This document shows, piece by piece, positions 24,481-35,779 of a DNA stretch of 64,000 bases; the stretch's first letter is position 1; each line of letters starts with the position of its first letter. The translations under genes and the position numbers were made by a program. The notes beneath the pieces were generated by a model, which did not search any database, had not been told where the DNA came from, and worked only from the letters and a program-made list of their open reading frames with translations. Source of the stretch: Ophioderma brevispina (Eukaryota > Echinodermata > Ophiuroidea > Amphilepidida > Ophiodermatidae); contig JAMKCH010007079.1 of the NCBI GenBank assembly GCA_023653785.1, forward strand, positions 34,372 through 98,371. Direction: 5' to 3'.

Positions 24481-25718
24481 TAAAATATGACCTCTGTTAG
24501 GTGGATACTGCTTCCTGTGCAGCCCGCTACAAGCTCAAAACCAAAGTTGCATTTTTTCAGCGAGTATGCAAATTGAGGGGCACTATGCACACTGCTTTAT
24601 TTTTGTATTTTTAAAAAAAAATCATAAAAAATTAAATTGGAATAGGCATCTTAAAACCCCCCTTCTGTTATATCCACTCTGTATTCAAAATAGACATATA
24701 TATGCCTAAGTATTCAATAAAATTTAATGAACAAAAGGCCTGATTGAGCACGGTCTGAGCTTAAGAGAAAATGTAGGTGACACCTACTATTGAGGTTATT
24801 GCAGGAGGAGGGGCAATAGACGGGCCGGCCATTGAGGGCAAAAGTCTCAGAAAAAAGTTTGCGGCGTACGAATTTGTACAAACTATCCAAACCATGTGGA
24901 TTCGCATCCTTATGGGACAGGACAATAGCGATGGGGGTTGGCATTTCAATTTTTAATTTTGGGATAAAAAATGGCCAAACAAGTCAAAATAGTCCAAAAT
25001 AGGTAAATCAATCATATTGCCTTCTTTCTCAAAATTGTCATCAGGACATGTGGTGTACATCCTAAGGGAACACAAATGACGGGATTGAGTGCATAGCCAT
25101 TCCAATTAACATATTCTGGGTCAAATTGGCCAAAAAACAGCAAAATTGTCCAAAAATCCATAAATGAGTCATAATACCAGCCGTTGTCAAACGAATATGA
25201 TGGGAAAATGTAGAGTTTACTCCCCAAAGAAATAAATTAATGAATGCGAGTGCTAGCCCTTTTCATTGACATTACTGTAGGGTCATCAAACTGGCCAACA
25301 AGTCCAAATTGTCAAAACTAATAACTTAGTCAAAACACACTTTTCTCCAAAATCCATCGTCTATATTACCAAGCTTTTTAATTTTTGTAATATGGATTAC
25401 CAAGGGGGGCCTCGAGGAATTTTGTTATAAAGCACCCGGTGTTTACAGTTTTGATCCAATGGATAGCTATGGTCCTCTTCTTCCATAATACCAAAACAAG
25501 TACTAACGGACCAGAGGGCGTCACAATGACGTCATAAAATCCACGAGTCGGCCCAAAATTGGGATTTTCCATAGAAATGGCGAAAAATCCGATCTTTCCT
25601 CATAAAAGGTTAGGATATCGGATTTTCATGCGGGGTTTCCGCTCTAAATGATGCAGTTGACTAGTTTTACATAAATATTATAGTTTTAGAGCCATCTTTG
25701 CTAATAATTTTTAAAAAG
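24481..25718. other. AT-rich stretch, no gene supported
   Basis: Words such as TGGCCAAA, GTCCAAAAT and AATGAGTCATAAT at 24.95-25.2 kb resemble, in reverse orientation, the ~170-bp units at 28.6-29.2 kb. No gene is seen. Confidence 0.5.
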
Positions 25719-25911
25719 TACCATAAAATATTATTGTGTGGCACCACCCGTACCCTTCGACTTGGAAGGCATACCCAAACCCGGTGAAGGTGCTACTTCA
25801 CACAGTCTTTTCGCTAAAATGACCGAAAGGATGGAAAAGCTACTAGGAAGCTTTGCAAAGCTTCTGGCATTTAGCCCTGGAGCAAAGTTCACTGGGGTGT
25901 TACCCTCCCTG
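25719..25911 (+). CDS. Candidate exon 1 of a three-exon chain
   Basis: A frame open from at least 25,719 reads PFDLEGIPKPGEGATS, FAKMTERMEKLLGSFAKLLA and GVLPSL and ends on a codon boundary at a strong donor (CTG|GTAAGA). The GC content is well above the surrounding DNA. The left edge is uncertain: only a weak AAAAAG acceptor lies upstream, and the coding look starts near 25,741. The middle would form an amphipathic helix (MTERMEKLLGSFAKLL). It chains in phase with the next two candidates. No family is recognised. Confidence 0.4.
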
Positions 25912-25955
25912 GTAAGACGAGGAGTTAAGGGGAAAATTATTCATTTACTTTCCAG

Positions 25956-26040
25956 GGACAAATGATTAAAGCCATATCAGTGATTTATTCGAATGACGTC
26001 AAAATACCTGAACTTTGCAGGAATAGCTTAAAAGTGAAGG
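25956..26040 (+). CDS. Candidate exon 2 of the chain
   Basis: 85 bases lie between an excellent acceptor (TTACTTTCCAG) and a perfect donor (AAGG|GTAAGT). In the phase supplied by exon 1 it reads GQMIKAISVIYSNDVKIPEL and CRNSLKVK and ends one base into a codon. The intron before it would be only 44 bases, very short for most animals. That could mean deletion errors, or that exons 1 and 2 do not belong together. Confidence 0.42.
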
Positions 26041-26069
26041 GTAAGTCTGTTGAATCCGTAAGTACTCTT

Positions 26070-26345
26070 TTCAACCGAAACAATTGACAGGACAGAAAAA
26101 AGGAAAAGAAACGGCAATGTTCAAAGTATGAATCTCCATTCAATTACGTGTTGTAGAAGTGTCCGAACGGACACTAAGACTAAATGTCCAATTTTGTCTT
26201 ATTAGGTTGCTCTGGTCCTATAATTTGCAGGGTATGTTTGGACACCTTCCTTGTGACATACAAGCAAAAATCTTTCTGATTTTTGATATTTTTTCGATTT
26301 TTCTGATAGCAAATCACGGATTGATAGTGTCTTTAAGTAAATAAA
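26070..26345 (+). repeat. Dispersed repeat, copy A (inverted partner at 57.7-58.0 kb)
   Basis: AATTGACAGG, TGTTCAAAG, CAATTACGTGTTGTAGAAGT, GTCCGAACGGACAC, TTGTCTTATTAGGTTGCTCT, TGTGACATACAAGCAAAAAT and TTTTCTGATAGCAAATCAC all recur in the same order in the reverse complement of 57,735-57,970. About 270 bp are shared. It falls inside the putative intron between candidate exons 2 and 3. Confidence 0.72.
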
Positions 26346-26589
26346 GTGATAGCCATTTGCAATTCACACCATTTTCGGGTAGAAATGTCCATAAAGGTAA
26401 AATGAAAAAAGTCCAAATATGGTAAAGCAGGCATAATGGCCTACTTAATAAGAATTAATAAGAACCACATGGGTTTCAGGTAATATAATTAGTTGGATAC
26501 AATGGCTAGGGATTCCAATTACCCATTTTGTAGTCACGTTGGGCTAAGGATCAACATGGGCATTTCAGTTTTTAGGTTAATATGGTCAG

Positions 26590-26648
26590 GAAACACCAAA
26601 TTAAACTATGCTTTGATAAATGACTGTAATGCAGCAATTGTCCTTAAG
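26590..26648 (+). CDS. Candidate exon 3 of the chain
   Basis: 59 bases lie between an acceptor (ATATGGTCAG) and a donor (CTTAAG|GTGTAT). It begins with two bases that complete the codon left open by exon 2. It then reads NTKLNYALINDCNAAIVLK and ends on a codon boundary. Phase compatibility with exon 2 is the main support. No domain is recognised. Confidence 0.38.
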
Positions 26649-28207
26649 GTGTATTGGCTATCCAATACTAAGCTTTGAAGTTTACCACAAAGGTAATTAG
26701 CTCTACTGCACTATTTGTCAAAAATGTTAATCAGGTCATTAATTCGCGTCACCAGAGTACATAAAGTTGACAATGAGTTGGTCATTAATGCACTTTCCTG
26801 ACGAGGGGAAAAAAATTAAATAAATTTTTAAAGTTGTGATATGTATTATTAGGCCCTCTTTAACGGTTACTCATAGTGCTTTGAATACACGAATTGAAGT
26901 AATTACTAAAGAATGCATTTTGGCTTAATGCATTAATTACAATGAGAAAATATCCCCATTTGTTTCTTTAACTGCCATAAATGTAAAAAAATTTTCGCGG
27001 TGGTTGAGTGTTTTGTTTGAATTTGGTAGGGTTTTCATCTACAGGCCAGATGATCATTTTGTAAGCAATAACCCGAAATGGGAAACAGTCACTGTCACAA
27101 TTTTACCGCATATTCAGTTATGGTTTTTTTTTAAATGGTCCATCCAAAATGTAATTCTCCGACATGGTTGAGCAAAATGGTTCCTGTGTATTAGGATAAT
27201 CATAGGACGGGACAAGAGTGATGGGTAATTTGTGGCCTGTTAATATTGATCAAACCCAGGTCCAAAATAAAACAAAGCAAGCAGCTACGCTTAGACCCTG
27301 ATAAATTCACTGTGTATAATACTAAAATTACAAAAGCTTATGAGGCCTAGATTAATTCTCGTGAATGAATTACTTAAACAATTTCCAATTAGGAACCAGA
27401 GGAAAATATCAACTTGCATATCAAAAATCAAGGTATAAAAAACGATTTAAACGGTGTCGTAATTTGTGTTCATCAGAATGTTGGACTATAATTCAAAGAA
27501 ATTATTAGGTTGATATTTTATATCTAAGTTGGCTATTCTAATGTATAGCCCTAAGAAATTATACTACCATATTAAGATGTAGTTTTAAAAAATCATAAAA
27601 AAGATTTAGTGATAGAAAATGTCAGGTAATTTTGCCCATTTTTTAAAACTTAGCATACGAAGATCTAAAAAAAATCAAACACCCTGGCCATAAACAACAA
27701 TTATATTTCAATAGGATTATAGGCTAAGGTAATAATTAAAAAAAAAAAAAATGTGGACAAGCCACACGTTTATCCAACTTGGTTCAAATTTTAGTTGATT
27801 TTGATAGTGTCGACTTCGAAATCTATGACTGGCTCGACCGGTCTATTTACCATGTGGTATGCACAGCAGATATTCTATATTCTTTTGATATACTGTGCAA
27901 AACGAAAAATAATGTCAAAGTAGGGACAAAGTCATACGCTTCATTATTTCACCCATTTTTGTTTTATGATTTTGATCAGTTTGGATGAATTTGTCCCATT
28001 TATTTCCACGTTGACTCCGGAATCTCTAAAACTTAAAGGCTTGCACTCTTTTCACCTGATGAAAAGGCAAAACACTATTATGACCTTGGTTCAACCCCAA
28101 CAACGTGGCCAATTACGCCAAAATAGCTTCTAATTATGACACCTTTGGATGTAAGTGATTTAACCATTTGGGGCACTTTGATATTTTGGTCATTTGATAT
28201 AAATATA
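26649..28207. other. AT-rich stretch, mostly putative intron
   Basis: A splice-bounded open stretch at about 27,795-27,858 (acceptor CAAATTTTAG, donor ATGTG|GTATGC) has two open frames and could be another small exon, but nothing chains to it. No other feature. Confidence 0.4.
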
Positions 28208-28240
28208 TTAGGCCCGGGGGGGGGGGGGGGGGGGGGGCGG
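28208..28240. repeat. Poly-G tract
   Basis: A run of about 25 G with one C interruption lies in AT-rich DNA. A second, shorter G run sits at 28,625-28,638. Confidence 0.85.
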
Positions 28241-28640
28241 TCATCACCCCCAAATTCCACAAATCCCCCCCAAAAAAACTAAATTTTGATAAAAAAGGTC
28301 AAACATTTAGAGAAAATTGACAAGAAAGTCCACTTTTTGGTTGGTTGATGAAATGTAAAAAGTCCACCAAAAGGACATTTTAGGGGGGGGGTTAGGTCCC
28401 ACCTTCACCAAAATGCCACTTTTCGGAAAAAAAGGTGCATTTCTAAGTCCGCACACCCCCAAATAATCCTGCGTACGGCAGGCAGGATTAAACATATGAA
28501 AAATAGAACGACAAGAACTAGGTACTTATTGACGTTTCCTTGAGATGTTACGGCAATTGTTCCTGAAACTTGTGTGATGAACACGAAAGGTATTGGGACT
28601 GAGGGGATCCATTTTGCATTTTTTTTGGGGGGGGGGGGCA
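28241..28640. other. AT-rich spacer
   Basis: Nothing recognised between the two G runs. Confidence 0.5.
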
Positions 28641-29155
28641 ATTTACCCCAAAATATAACGGACTGGCTTCCAATTTTATCCCTTAAATATGACTCATTGA
28701 AGGTGAATGGACATATTCTAGTCGATTATTTTAAGAAAAAGGGAAAAAAAAGGAATGGATTTAGACTAATTTACCTATTTTTGGACAATTTTGACCTTTT
28801 TTGGCCATTTTACCCCAAAAATTTTTTATTAAATTGGAATGGTTCCATATATCACTTAAATATGACTCCTTAAAGGTAAATGAACATGTTCGCTCAGAGT
28901 TATTTTAAGGAAAGGAATGCATTTCGATCTTCGCGATCCGATCGTTTACCTATTTTTGGACAATTTTGACCTTTTTTGGCCATTTTGACCCCAAATTATA
29001 AAGTGGAATGGTTCCATTTTATTCAGTTAAATAGGACTCCTTTGAAGGTAAATGACATGATCTGCGAGATTTATTTGAAGAAAGGAAATGCATTTTGACG
29101 ATTTTACCTCGTTTTTTGACAATTTTGATTTTTGGGTTCATTTTTACCCAAAATA
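28641..29155 (+). repeat. Three tandem units of ~160-180 bp
   Basis: Each unit runs through TGGAATGGTTCCAT, TTAAATATGACTCCTTAAAG, GTAAATGAACATG, TTATTTTAAGGAAAGGAATG and CATTTT, then TTTACCTATTTTTGGACAAT, TTTGACCTTTTTTGGCCATT and TTGACCCC. Units start near 28,670, 28,838 and 29,005 with clear divergence. Related words in opposite orientation lie near 25.0-25.2 kb. Confidence 0.75.
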
Positions 29156-30189
29156 AAAAAAAAATAGAAAGGCCAACACCCCATACGTTGATGCACATCC
29201 CATGGTGGTATGAATCCATAGGTTGGACCTTTGTAACCAACAACGCCGTCAAAAAATCATATAGCGTTATGCTAGCTTTTTATGTGCAAATAAGGAGGTA
29301 TGCCATCTAATGCCTCTAATGGGTAGGTAGGGGACTCAGTAGTAAACTTGGGATTAGCTGCTCGTGTACACAGCAACTACCATGAAAGAAAAGATGGTGA
29401 ATATAAATGTAGTCAGTAGACTTTGGCCTGCCCAGAAGTATGACATGAATCATTGCTTTCATGCAGGTTAAAGGCAGGTAGCCCCATAATAATATAATAG
29501 ACGGGATTTCGTAGTTCAGTTGTTGTCGTTAGGTGGTGCACTCCCGATGCTCTACTAACTGTTTCATAATGACGAAAGTTTGACCTTCATGCGTGTATGG
29601 CCTATCTCGTTTAATATACCATGCACAACACTGGTAGAGATTACAGTGGAGGATTATAGAGGGCGCAAGCAGTTTCTCGTCGTGGTACACGGCCTTTTTA
29701 AACATGTGCATCATGGTAAGATGCAGATGCCAATCACAGGAATAAAAAGCCAGTGAACATGATACATGGTATAATACCACACACAACAGCTGTGTTAAGT
29801 CATAATTCTGGCAGACCTACAGGGTCATTAATAATTACTTGGACAGGAGATTACACACCTAGTCTGTGTAGCGCAACAGCTATCTTCTGTTTCTGTAGTT
29901 TGCAAGTAATTCAAAATTATATGCCAAGGTCGGCCATTCTTTTTTTTTTGATCAATTACACATCGCGAAACGACGGTGCGCTGTTTCTTGGATCCGCCAG
30001 TCTACCGCGAGTCCGGGCGGTAGAGCGTCAATATGTCCAACAAATTATTCAATCAGGACGGTAGTATAATAAGGAAGAGCTTGGTTAGGACATGGGCATG
30101 GCACCATTTAAATCATGGTGATGTTATTTCCAAGCATAACCAGTGTACAAGCTGAAACAACCTGTGTACCAGACGGGTGTTAAACGGTG
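29156..30189. other. Mixed-composition stretch, no gene supported
   Basis: GC is higher than in the preceding DNA, and several frames are open (for example plus 29,753-30,064). I could not assign exons. The inverted-repeat match with the right arm may reach into the last 300 bases. Confidence 0.4.
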
Positions 30190-30695
30190 TACAGATTTTG
30201 AGGTATTAGTGCATCCGGAAGGCACAAGTTTCATACCGTTAGGAGTAGCCGACCAGAATGATGTAATAGCTAGCAAGTAGTCTAGTTTCAAAGATTTCGG
30301 TTGGGTCTTCATTTTTAATTACTTTTCTAAACTGGGTAAAATGTGTTACAATATCACGTAATCATTTAGGCCAGCTATTACAAAACAAATGAATTGAGTT
30401 ATGGTGATGGGTTTGATCAAATTATTGAAACTCAATACAATTTACACAAACTTTGGCCCTCTTTATATCAGTGCTAATCTCTCAAAAACACGCAGGTGTG
30501 ACCACCGATAGCAAGGTAATGGGCATGCCTCCACTGCATTAATCGAGGGCATATCTCGATTTATTCTTATTTAGGATCCTGTATGTACTCACTTTGCTGA
30601 GCCAGCAGCAGGTCTGTTTCTCAACTCTTTCAGCATTCTGAATGTGAATTGTTCTTGCGCCTCATGGAAACTGAATGACTCGGGGCTTTGTTCAG

Positions 30696-30936
30696 TATTT
30701 TGGCTCGGGCGGCATTGCGGTGTGATGAACCAAACAAAAGGTTATTAGACATAGGAATCACTAATCCTGCCATGGCCTATCAAGTCATTCAAGCTGGTTT
30801 TATACACGGCGTAATGATGGGATTGCCATATCTGTTGAAAGTCTCAAGCAGATCACCAACCACGGTGGACCAGTTGGGAGCATTGGTCGTTTTCCTAGCC
30901 AGAGCTCAGACTGCAAGGTTTATTAACTTCTTTTCG
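30696..30936 (+). CDS. Candidate exon in the left palindrome arm
   Basis: 241 bases lie between an acceptor (GGGCTTTGTTCAG) and a strong donor (TTTTC|GTAAGAA). The open frame contains LARAALRCDEPNKRLLDIG, TNPAMAYQVIQAGFIHGVMM, SRSPTTVDQLGALVVFLARA and ends in RFINFF. GC is higher than nearby intergenic DNA. The residue pattern suggests helices, but no family is recognised. The matching stretch of the right arm (about 46,590-46,835) is too degraded to confirm the frame. Confidence 0.38.
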
Positions 30937-31100
30937 TAAGAACTAATAACCCCGAGTTGATCAATGCAGGCCAAAGTTTAGGTAATGAAATGCAGGACAG
31001 CTAGTGAAATGATAATCTCATAAAAAGGTTGTGACAACAAATGAATCTTGTTCTGCAAAAAGGTGTTCAATTGATTTTGGCCGATCCCTTCCCTTCTAAG

Positions 31101-31229
31101 TCTAGTACTATATTCAGAAAACTTCCAAGCCATTCAAATTTCCGACATGCTAGATATAGCATGGCCTTGACTAATTACTTACTCGAAATACTGAATGAGA
31201 CAAAACTTTCAAAAGCATATGTTCTACAG
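31101..31229 (+). CDS. Candidate exon, 43 codons, phase 0 to 0
   Basis: 129 bases are fully open between a pyrimidine-rich acceptor (CCTTCCCTTCTAAG) and a canonical donor (CTACAG|GTGTGT). The peptide includes SSTIFRKLPSHSNFRHARYS, MALTNYLLEILNE and TKLSKAYVLQ, with a clear helical heptad look. Its phase does not directly follow the exon candidate at 30.7-30.9 kb, so an indel or a missed exon must be assumed if they belong together. Another acceptor-led frame (VEIILNARYHRNYF) begins at 31,400 but has no donor. Confidence 0.4.
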
Positions 31230-32879
31230 GTGTGTGTTGCATACGGCGGGCAGCAAATGTTCCTTGAAAGGCCGGCCGTTGATGTCCAATTTTAATTGGA
31301 AAAATCTTAAATGTACAAAAGGAACTACTTAGAAATGTGAAATGACCTTAGAAAATAGGGCAGCGCATTCACGGTATGAGATGGGTTGTTGTATTCCAGG
31401 AACTCGCGCCGTGGAGATCATTCTGAATGCGAGATACCATCGGAATTATTTTTACCCATTATGGTGCAATAAAGAAGCCCTATAGTTTAACAGCTTACCA
31501 AATTCTATTTTTGACCCCCGGGGCACAATGCTCCCTCTATATCTCCTGGAGTATACGCAAATGTTGGGTCGCTATCCCTGTCCTAAATAAACTTTGTACA
31601 CCATTGCTGGGCTAATGGCACGGCAGATGTTACATTGCACAAGGAGGACACGTCCAGGTCATTGGAATTTGGACACACAAACCAAATATGCGCAAACTGA
31701 TCAAGTACTGTAGGCCTGTATTGCAGGTTTATTTTTACACTTTGCAGTGAAATCCCAGAACCATAAATTTAAAATGCTGCAAAAATATTTTGATAAGGTT
31801 TAACCCTAACACTCAAATACCATACTTTGCTACCATTATGAATGTAATGTTGTGGTAGGTGCGATGTTTGCTGTAAGCACACTTCCTTTATGTTTACATA
31901 GAAAACTATGACATTCCCTGTGGTATTTGCTGGTCAGGAATCTAGTGAACTGGTAGTTTGTGTATTGGTTACTAAATTGAATGACTCATAACCAGATCTG
32001 CTTAACACCTTCAATCCGATTTGAATGTTAACAAATTGGCATTGTCCCTTTATGCAGTATGCAGAACCTCCCATGAAAATATATTCCCACATAAATATAT
32101 TCATTTCGATACCCGTATGACGTCCGCCACCCATCCCCAGTGGAACGTCATACCCACAATTCCGCTTCCTCTTTTCGTCTTGGGTTCGACCAGTGCGGTA
32201 ACGTTAAGTAATTTAGCTCCCGTAATTTGGTCGAATTTGTTTGGGGTCAGATTTTAGCATAGTGTAGTCCTGAACCTTGTTTAAATCTGTTAAATGTCAT
32301 TTATTACGTCCCTGTCACTGTAAGTTTTGCTCATTTTTCGTTGGCGAAGTCGGTATTTAAGGACTTTATACCTTGAAATTGCGTCGGGTTTGTCAACATA
32401 CAACCCGCCTATTTCACACACCCATAGGCTGACTAGCGTAAGGGCGTGCAACTGCCGCACCGTTCACTCGATAAGTCTTATTTCCCCACTATATCTTTAT
32501 GTGTTGGTATAATTTATTTATCTATATTTTTAACGTGTATATAATGTGATTACCATGTTTGTGAGAAATTGTAAATTTGTAACTGGACCGACACGCCTTT
32601 GGTGTCGATTCAAGATGGCGTCCCGGATTTTTGTATTACATTTTATACTTGATGCCGCTCATTACTACACACAATGGTGCGGGCACAATGGGGTATACTA
32701 TCGGTTTCCTTTACGCTCTTCAGGACCGCTATGTGGTCAAGGAGGTCCGGCCGTTTGAAAAGAAGTTTTTGGAGTGCTTGAAACTGCTTTATTGTTAATA
32801 AAATTCTATATTGACTTAGCTTATTTATTTAATTGGTATCCTTTCCTTTTTGTGCGGCTCTCACCTAGTCAGTTAGCCA
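31230..32879. other. AT-rich flank of the retrotransposon, left arm
   Basis: No protein domain is seen. A 9-bp inverted repeat (GTATGACGT ... ACGTCATAC) lies at 32,115-32,153. The stretch from 31,900 to 32,880 is matched, position by position, by the GC-shifted right arm at 44,700-45,900, so this is genomic flank or untranslated element sequence carried by both arms. Confidence 0.55.
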
Positions 32880-33682
32880 GTCGTGCGTGGGCGTTCTTTT
32901 AACATACCATTCTAGGGCCCAGGCCCCTATATACTTTTCCGAATGCCGCAATCCGTGCGAAGCCTGTGCTGTCGAGTTACCGTCATGGGACCCACTCACG
33001 ACCAACGCTGTTACGCACACCGATCCTGCTCCATCGAACAAGTGCGATCCCTTTGTATCGGGGCTCCTTTACCCGATGGTCAACTTTGACGCGCTGGAGT
33101 CGGACCGGAGCGTATCCTTGGGTCTTCGTCCTCGCGGTGGCGTCGGGCAAACGGCAGCGCTGGACTCTGACCGCTAGCGACTGGTGTTTTCTTCCGGCTG
33201 CTGTAAAGCTGAGGCTCACCCGCCGTTACTCTGGGTCTTCGCTGCCTAACAACATGTTTTGTCCTAACCGGCCTCCGGGGCAGGGCGACGGCTATTGTAA
33301 GCGGTAGGGTCGCTGTCTCGGTGCAAGCTATCGATGACGGCTACCACCTTACGAGCGTCCACGGTCCCCTCGCGTGGTAGTGTGTCGCGTGTGTGGTCCG
33401 CCGCCCCGTGACACTGTCCCCGGGAAGCGTCTAGTGGCGACGCTTTTCCCCGTTGGAGCACTTCGCGTGCTTCAACAAAATCCTGATCGTCTGCTGTCGT
33501 GGCAGCTGGTACACTCTGCGGCGTCGTTGCTCCTCTTCCTCCGTACGGTACGGGGGTTCTGCGGGCTTCAACTACGGCTGGTCACGACGCCTTTGGCTCC
33601 TGCCCCCGCTACGGGGGCTTCAGCTTTTGCAGGGCCATCGTCCATCTGCGAATTACCCGTGTTTACGACTGGGCCCTTGGCA

Positions 33683-33705
33683 TAATCCTAATCAGATTAG
33701 GATTA
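33683..33705. repeat. Perfect 11-bp inverted repeat inside ORF1
   Basis: TAATCCTAATC-A-GATTAGGATTA has one unpaired central base. It sits inside a GC-rich region just upstream of CAATGGCCCATTC. The right arm keeps one half (AATTAGGATTAG near 43,778-43,789) but the other half is eroded. Confidence 0.8.
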
Positions 33706-34929
33706 AGCCCAAACAATGGCCCATTCATCCGGGGGGGGGGGATTTTGCAGGGTGTCGATGCCCGAACAATGCCTATTCACAGGCTTACAGTGCTCATTCT
33801 TTGGGCATACAAGCCTTCCGAGTGGGCATGAGAGTCTTTCCGGGGCGGACCATCGCAGTTTGAGGCAGCGCCAGGGCCCGTACTCCCATGGCAGCTTCCC
33901 TCCCTTCGCCCAGCCTCTGCCATGCCTGCCATCCAACCCCGTTGGTTTGGCCTTGCAACAGTGGGGGGGGTGACTAGTGTGCCTAAAACCGCTGGGGGAC
34001 CCGTGGACTCCGCCTTGGCCACTGGGTTGGCCCTCGGCCCCCACGCCGGTTGTCGTCTGTCGCTGTACAATCCTCCCTCCGTTTGTGGTCCGCACGCCGG
34101 GTTTCTTGGATGAACCGGTAAGTTTCTGCTTACCCTCCGGCCAATCTTTTTGGCCCCCAGGGTACAGATATCCTCCTTTCCCATACCGCCTTTACCCTCC
34201 CACCCGGCCTGTCGGGGTTGCACGTGGGCGGGGTTGGTAAATAAATCCGGGGGTCGACGCAGGTAAACCCAATTTCGCGCATGGACTCCGGTTTTGCAGC
34301 GGGTCGTGGTTCAGCCTAGTGCGCACTGCTACTGTTGGCTCATTCCCCCCATCCGACTCCGAGTCCCCTCGACGCGGAGCGTCGGGGGAAGTAGGATGAT
34401 GCTGGGGTGCCTAAAGTCGTCATCCGCCGCGGCGACACGAACTTCGGAGCCGTCGTCGGCCAATCCGACCTGTCCACAGGCCTCTGCTCACGCCGTCCTC
34501 ATGGCTATGGCTTCCTGGCCTAGGTCCTAGCGGTCGGCGAGGGTAAGCCAGAGCAGGTGGGGGGTCTCTCAATCTGGGGGGCGTGGGCTCCAAGCCGACG
34601 CGGACAGTTCCTTTGTTCTCACTGCCCAAGGATTACCATGAGGCGGGCGTGGGACGCATGGGACACTACGGAAGGAAGTGGCTTCGCGTTGTCGCGGGCC
34701 TACACGTCTACGCTTCGTGTGTGCAGCGAGAATTATGTGAAGCTTTTGAGGGTGCCCCCCGATGGACAGCAATGTTGCTCCGAAGTTGCCGTCCGCGGGG
34801 CTTCTGCGCCCCCATGCCTTCTCACCCTTTGGAGGAAGAGTTTAAGCGAGTGATCGCCCGTGCGCGGGGCGCTCATTGCTATCGAGTTTCTCCCTCTGCT
34901 CCAACCAATTGGTGGCAGGCGAGTATCCC

Positions 34930-35045
34930 ATCCCCTTCTCACCCTCTTTTCTCATCCTTCCCCCCTCTACCAGCCATCAACTCTTTACCACCCCCACCAC
35001 CTCAAAAAAACAACAACAACAAAAAACCCCCCACACACCCCCCCC
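34930..35045 (+). repeat. Pyrimidine/AC-rich low-complexity block, left arm only
   Basis: Between GGTGGCAGGCGAGT and GGCCAAGAAT the left arm carries ~110 bases of CT-rich and CAA/CAC-rich sequence. In the right arm the same two words are separated by only a few bases (42,450-42,475). It is an insertion or a base-calling stall in one arm. Confidence 0.7.
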
Positions 35046-35779
35046 TAATACCATGGCCAAGAATATTTTATATGGCGGCGGGTGGAGCTGGCGGCTACGC
35101 TAGCCCGCCACCAGCTGGAGGAGTCGATGGCTCTGCATGCGGATCGGGTCGTTTAGACGCGAAAACGCTTGTGGAGATCTTAAGCCGCATCTTAACAGGG
35201 ACCTTTAGGGGCGGGACCTGAGGAAGATGCCTTTTGGCAGGCGGACACTCTTCGGTGACACGTTCGACACGGTTGCGGAGCACCTGGCGCAGCGTGTCAC
35301 CCACGAGGGAACTCAAGAGAAGCTCAAGCCTAATCAACACCGGGAGGCCGAAGCAGAGGAAGCGCAGCAGGAAGCCACACCACGAAATAGTCTGCGGCCA
35401 ACCCCCCAACCCCCACACCTGACTCCTTCTACTGCGGTGTCTACGTCGGCGCCGGCCGCTAAGTCCCTCTCGAGGGCGGCGAAGCGTCGGCTACCCAGTC
35501 CAAAGGCCTTCTGTGCCAGGGGCCAATGAAGGCGAAGACTGGGGTGTGATGGGGCGACCCCGGACAGTGCTGCCTCCCCTTCCAGAAGGGGAGCAGTTCC
35601 ACCGGGGCGGCGGGCATTATCCTCAGGGGGCGGTCGCCTGATGAAGTTCGCTAGAGAGTCGGATAGGGACCAACGACCCGCCCCCCCCCCCGACGAATGG
35701 GTGCTGCAACTGGTGCATACGGGTTACCGTATCGAATTCCTGCAGACCTCCCGTCATTTGCCGATGAAGGACAACATCC

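Larger units (their letters stand above)
33374..35530 (+). pseudogene. ORF1 (Gag-like) region, frame-broken
   Basis: Proline-, glycine- and serine-rich frames run through this part. Landmarks shared with the minus copy are LVTTPLAPAP, a hairpin followed by CAATGGCCCATTCATC, a PSGQSFWPPG-type segment, AGLHVYA and a STSAPAAK motif near the C-terminus followed by basic residues. In YR retrotransposons ORF1 supplies a nucleic-acid-binding structural protein; the basic tail fits that role. The longest single frame is 34,583-35,221, and 35,227-35,529 continues in another. A low-complexity block at 34,930-35,045 interrupts the frame and is absent from the other copy. Assignment as Gag-like rests on position and composition only. 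Confidence 0.5.

Noticed and set aside
27795..27858. Fourth exon of the 25.7-kb chain
   Set aside because: Splice signals are fair, but two frames are open, the peptide is ambiguous and there is no supporting neighbour.
13000..30000. Continuation of the giant palindrome to the window edges
   Set aside because: Landmarks such as the 28.2-kb G run, the 20.2-kb MITE and the 28.6-kb tandem units have no mirrored partner at the predicted positions. One inverted pair (26.07/57.7 kb) has a different coordinate sum.
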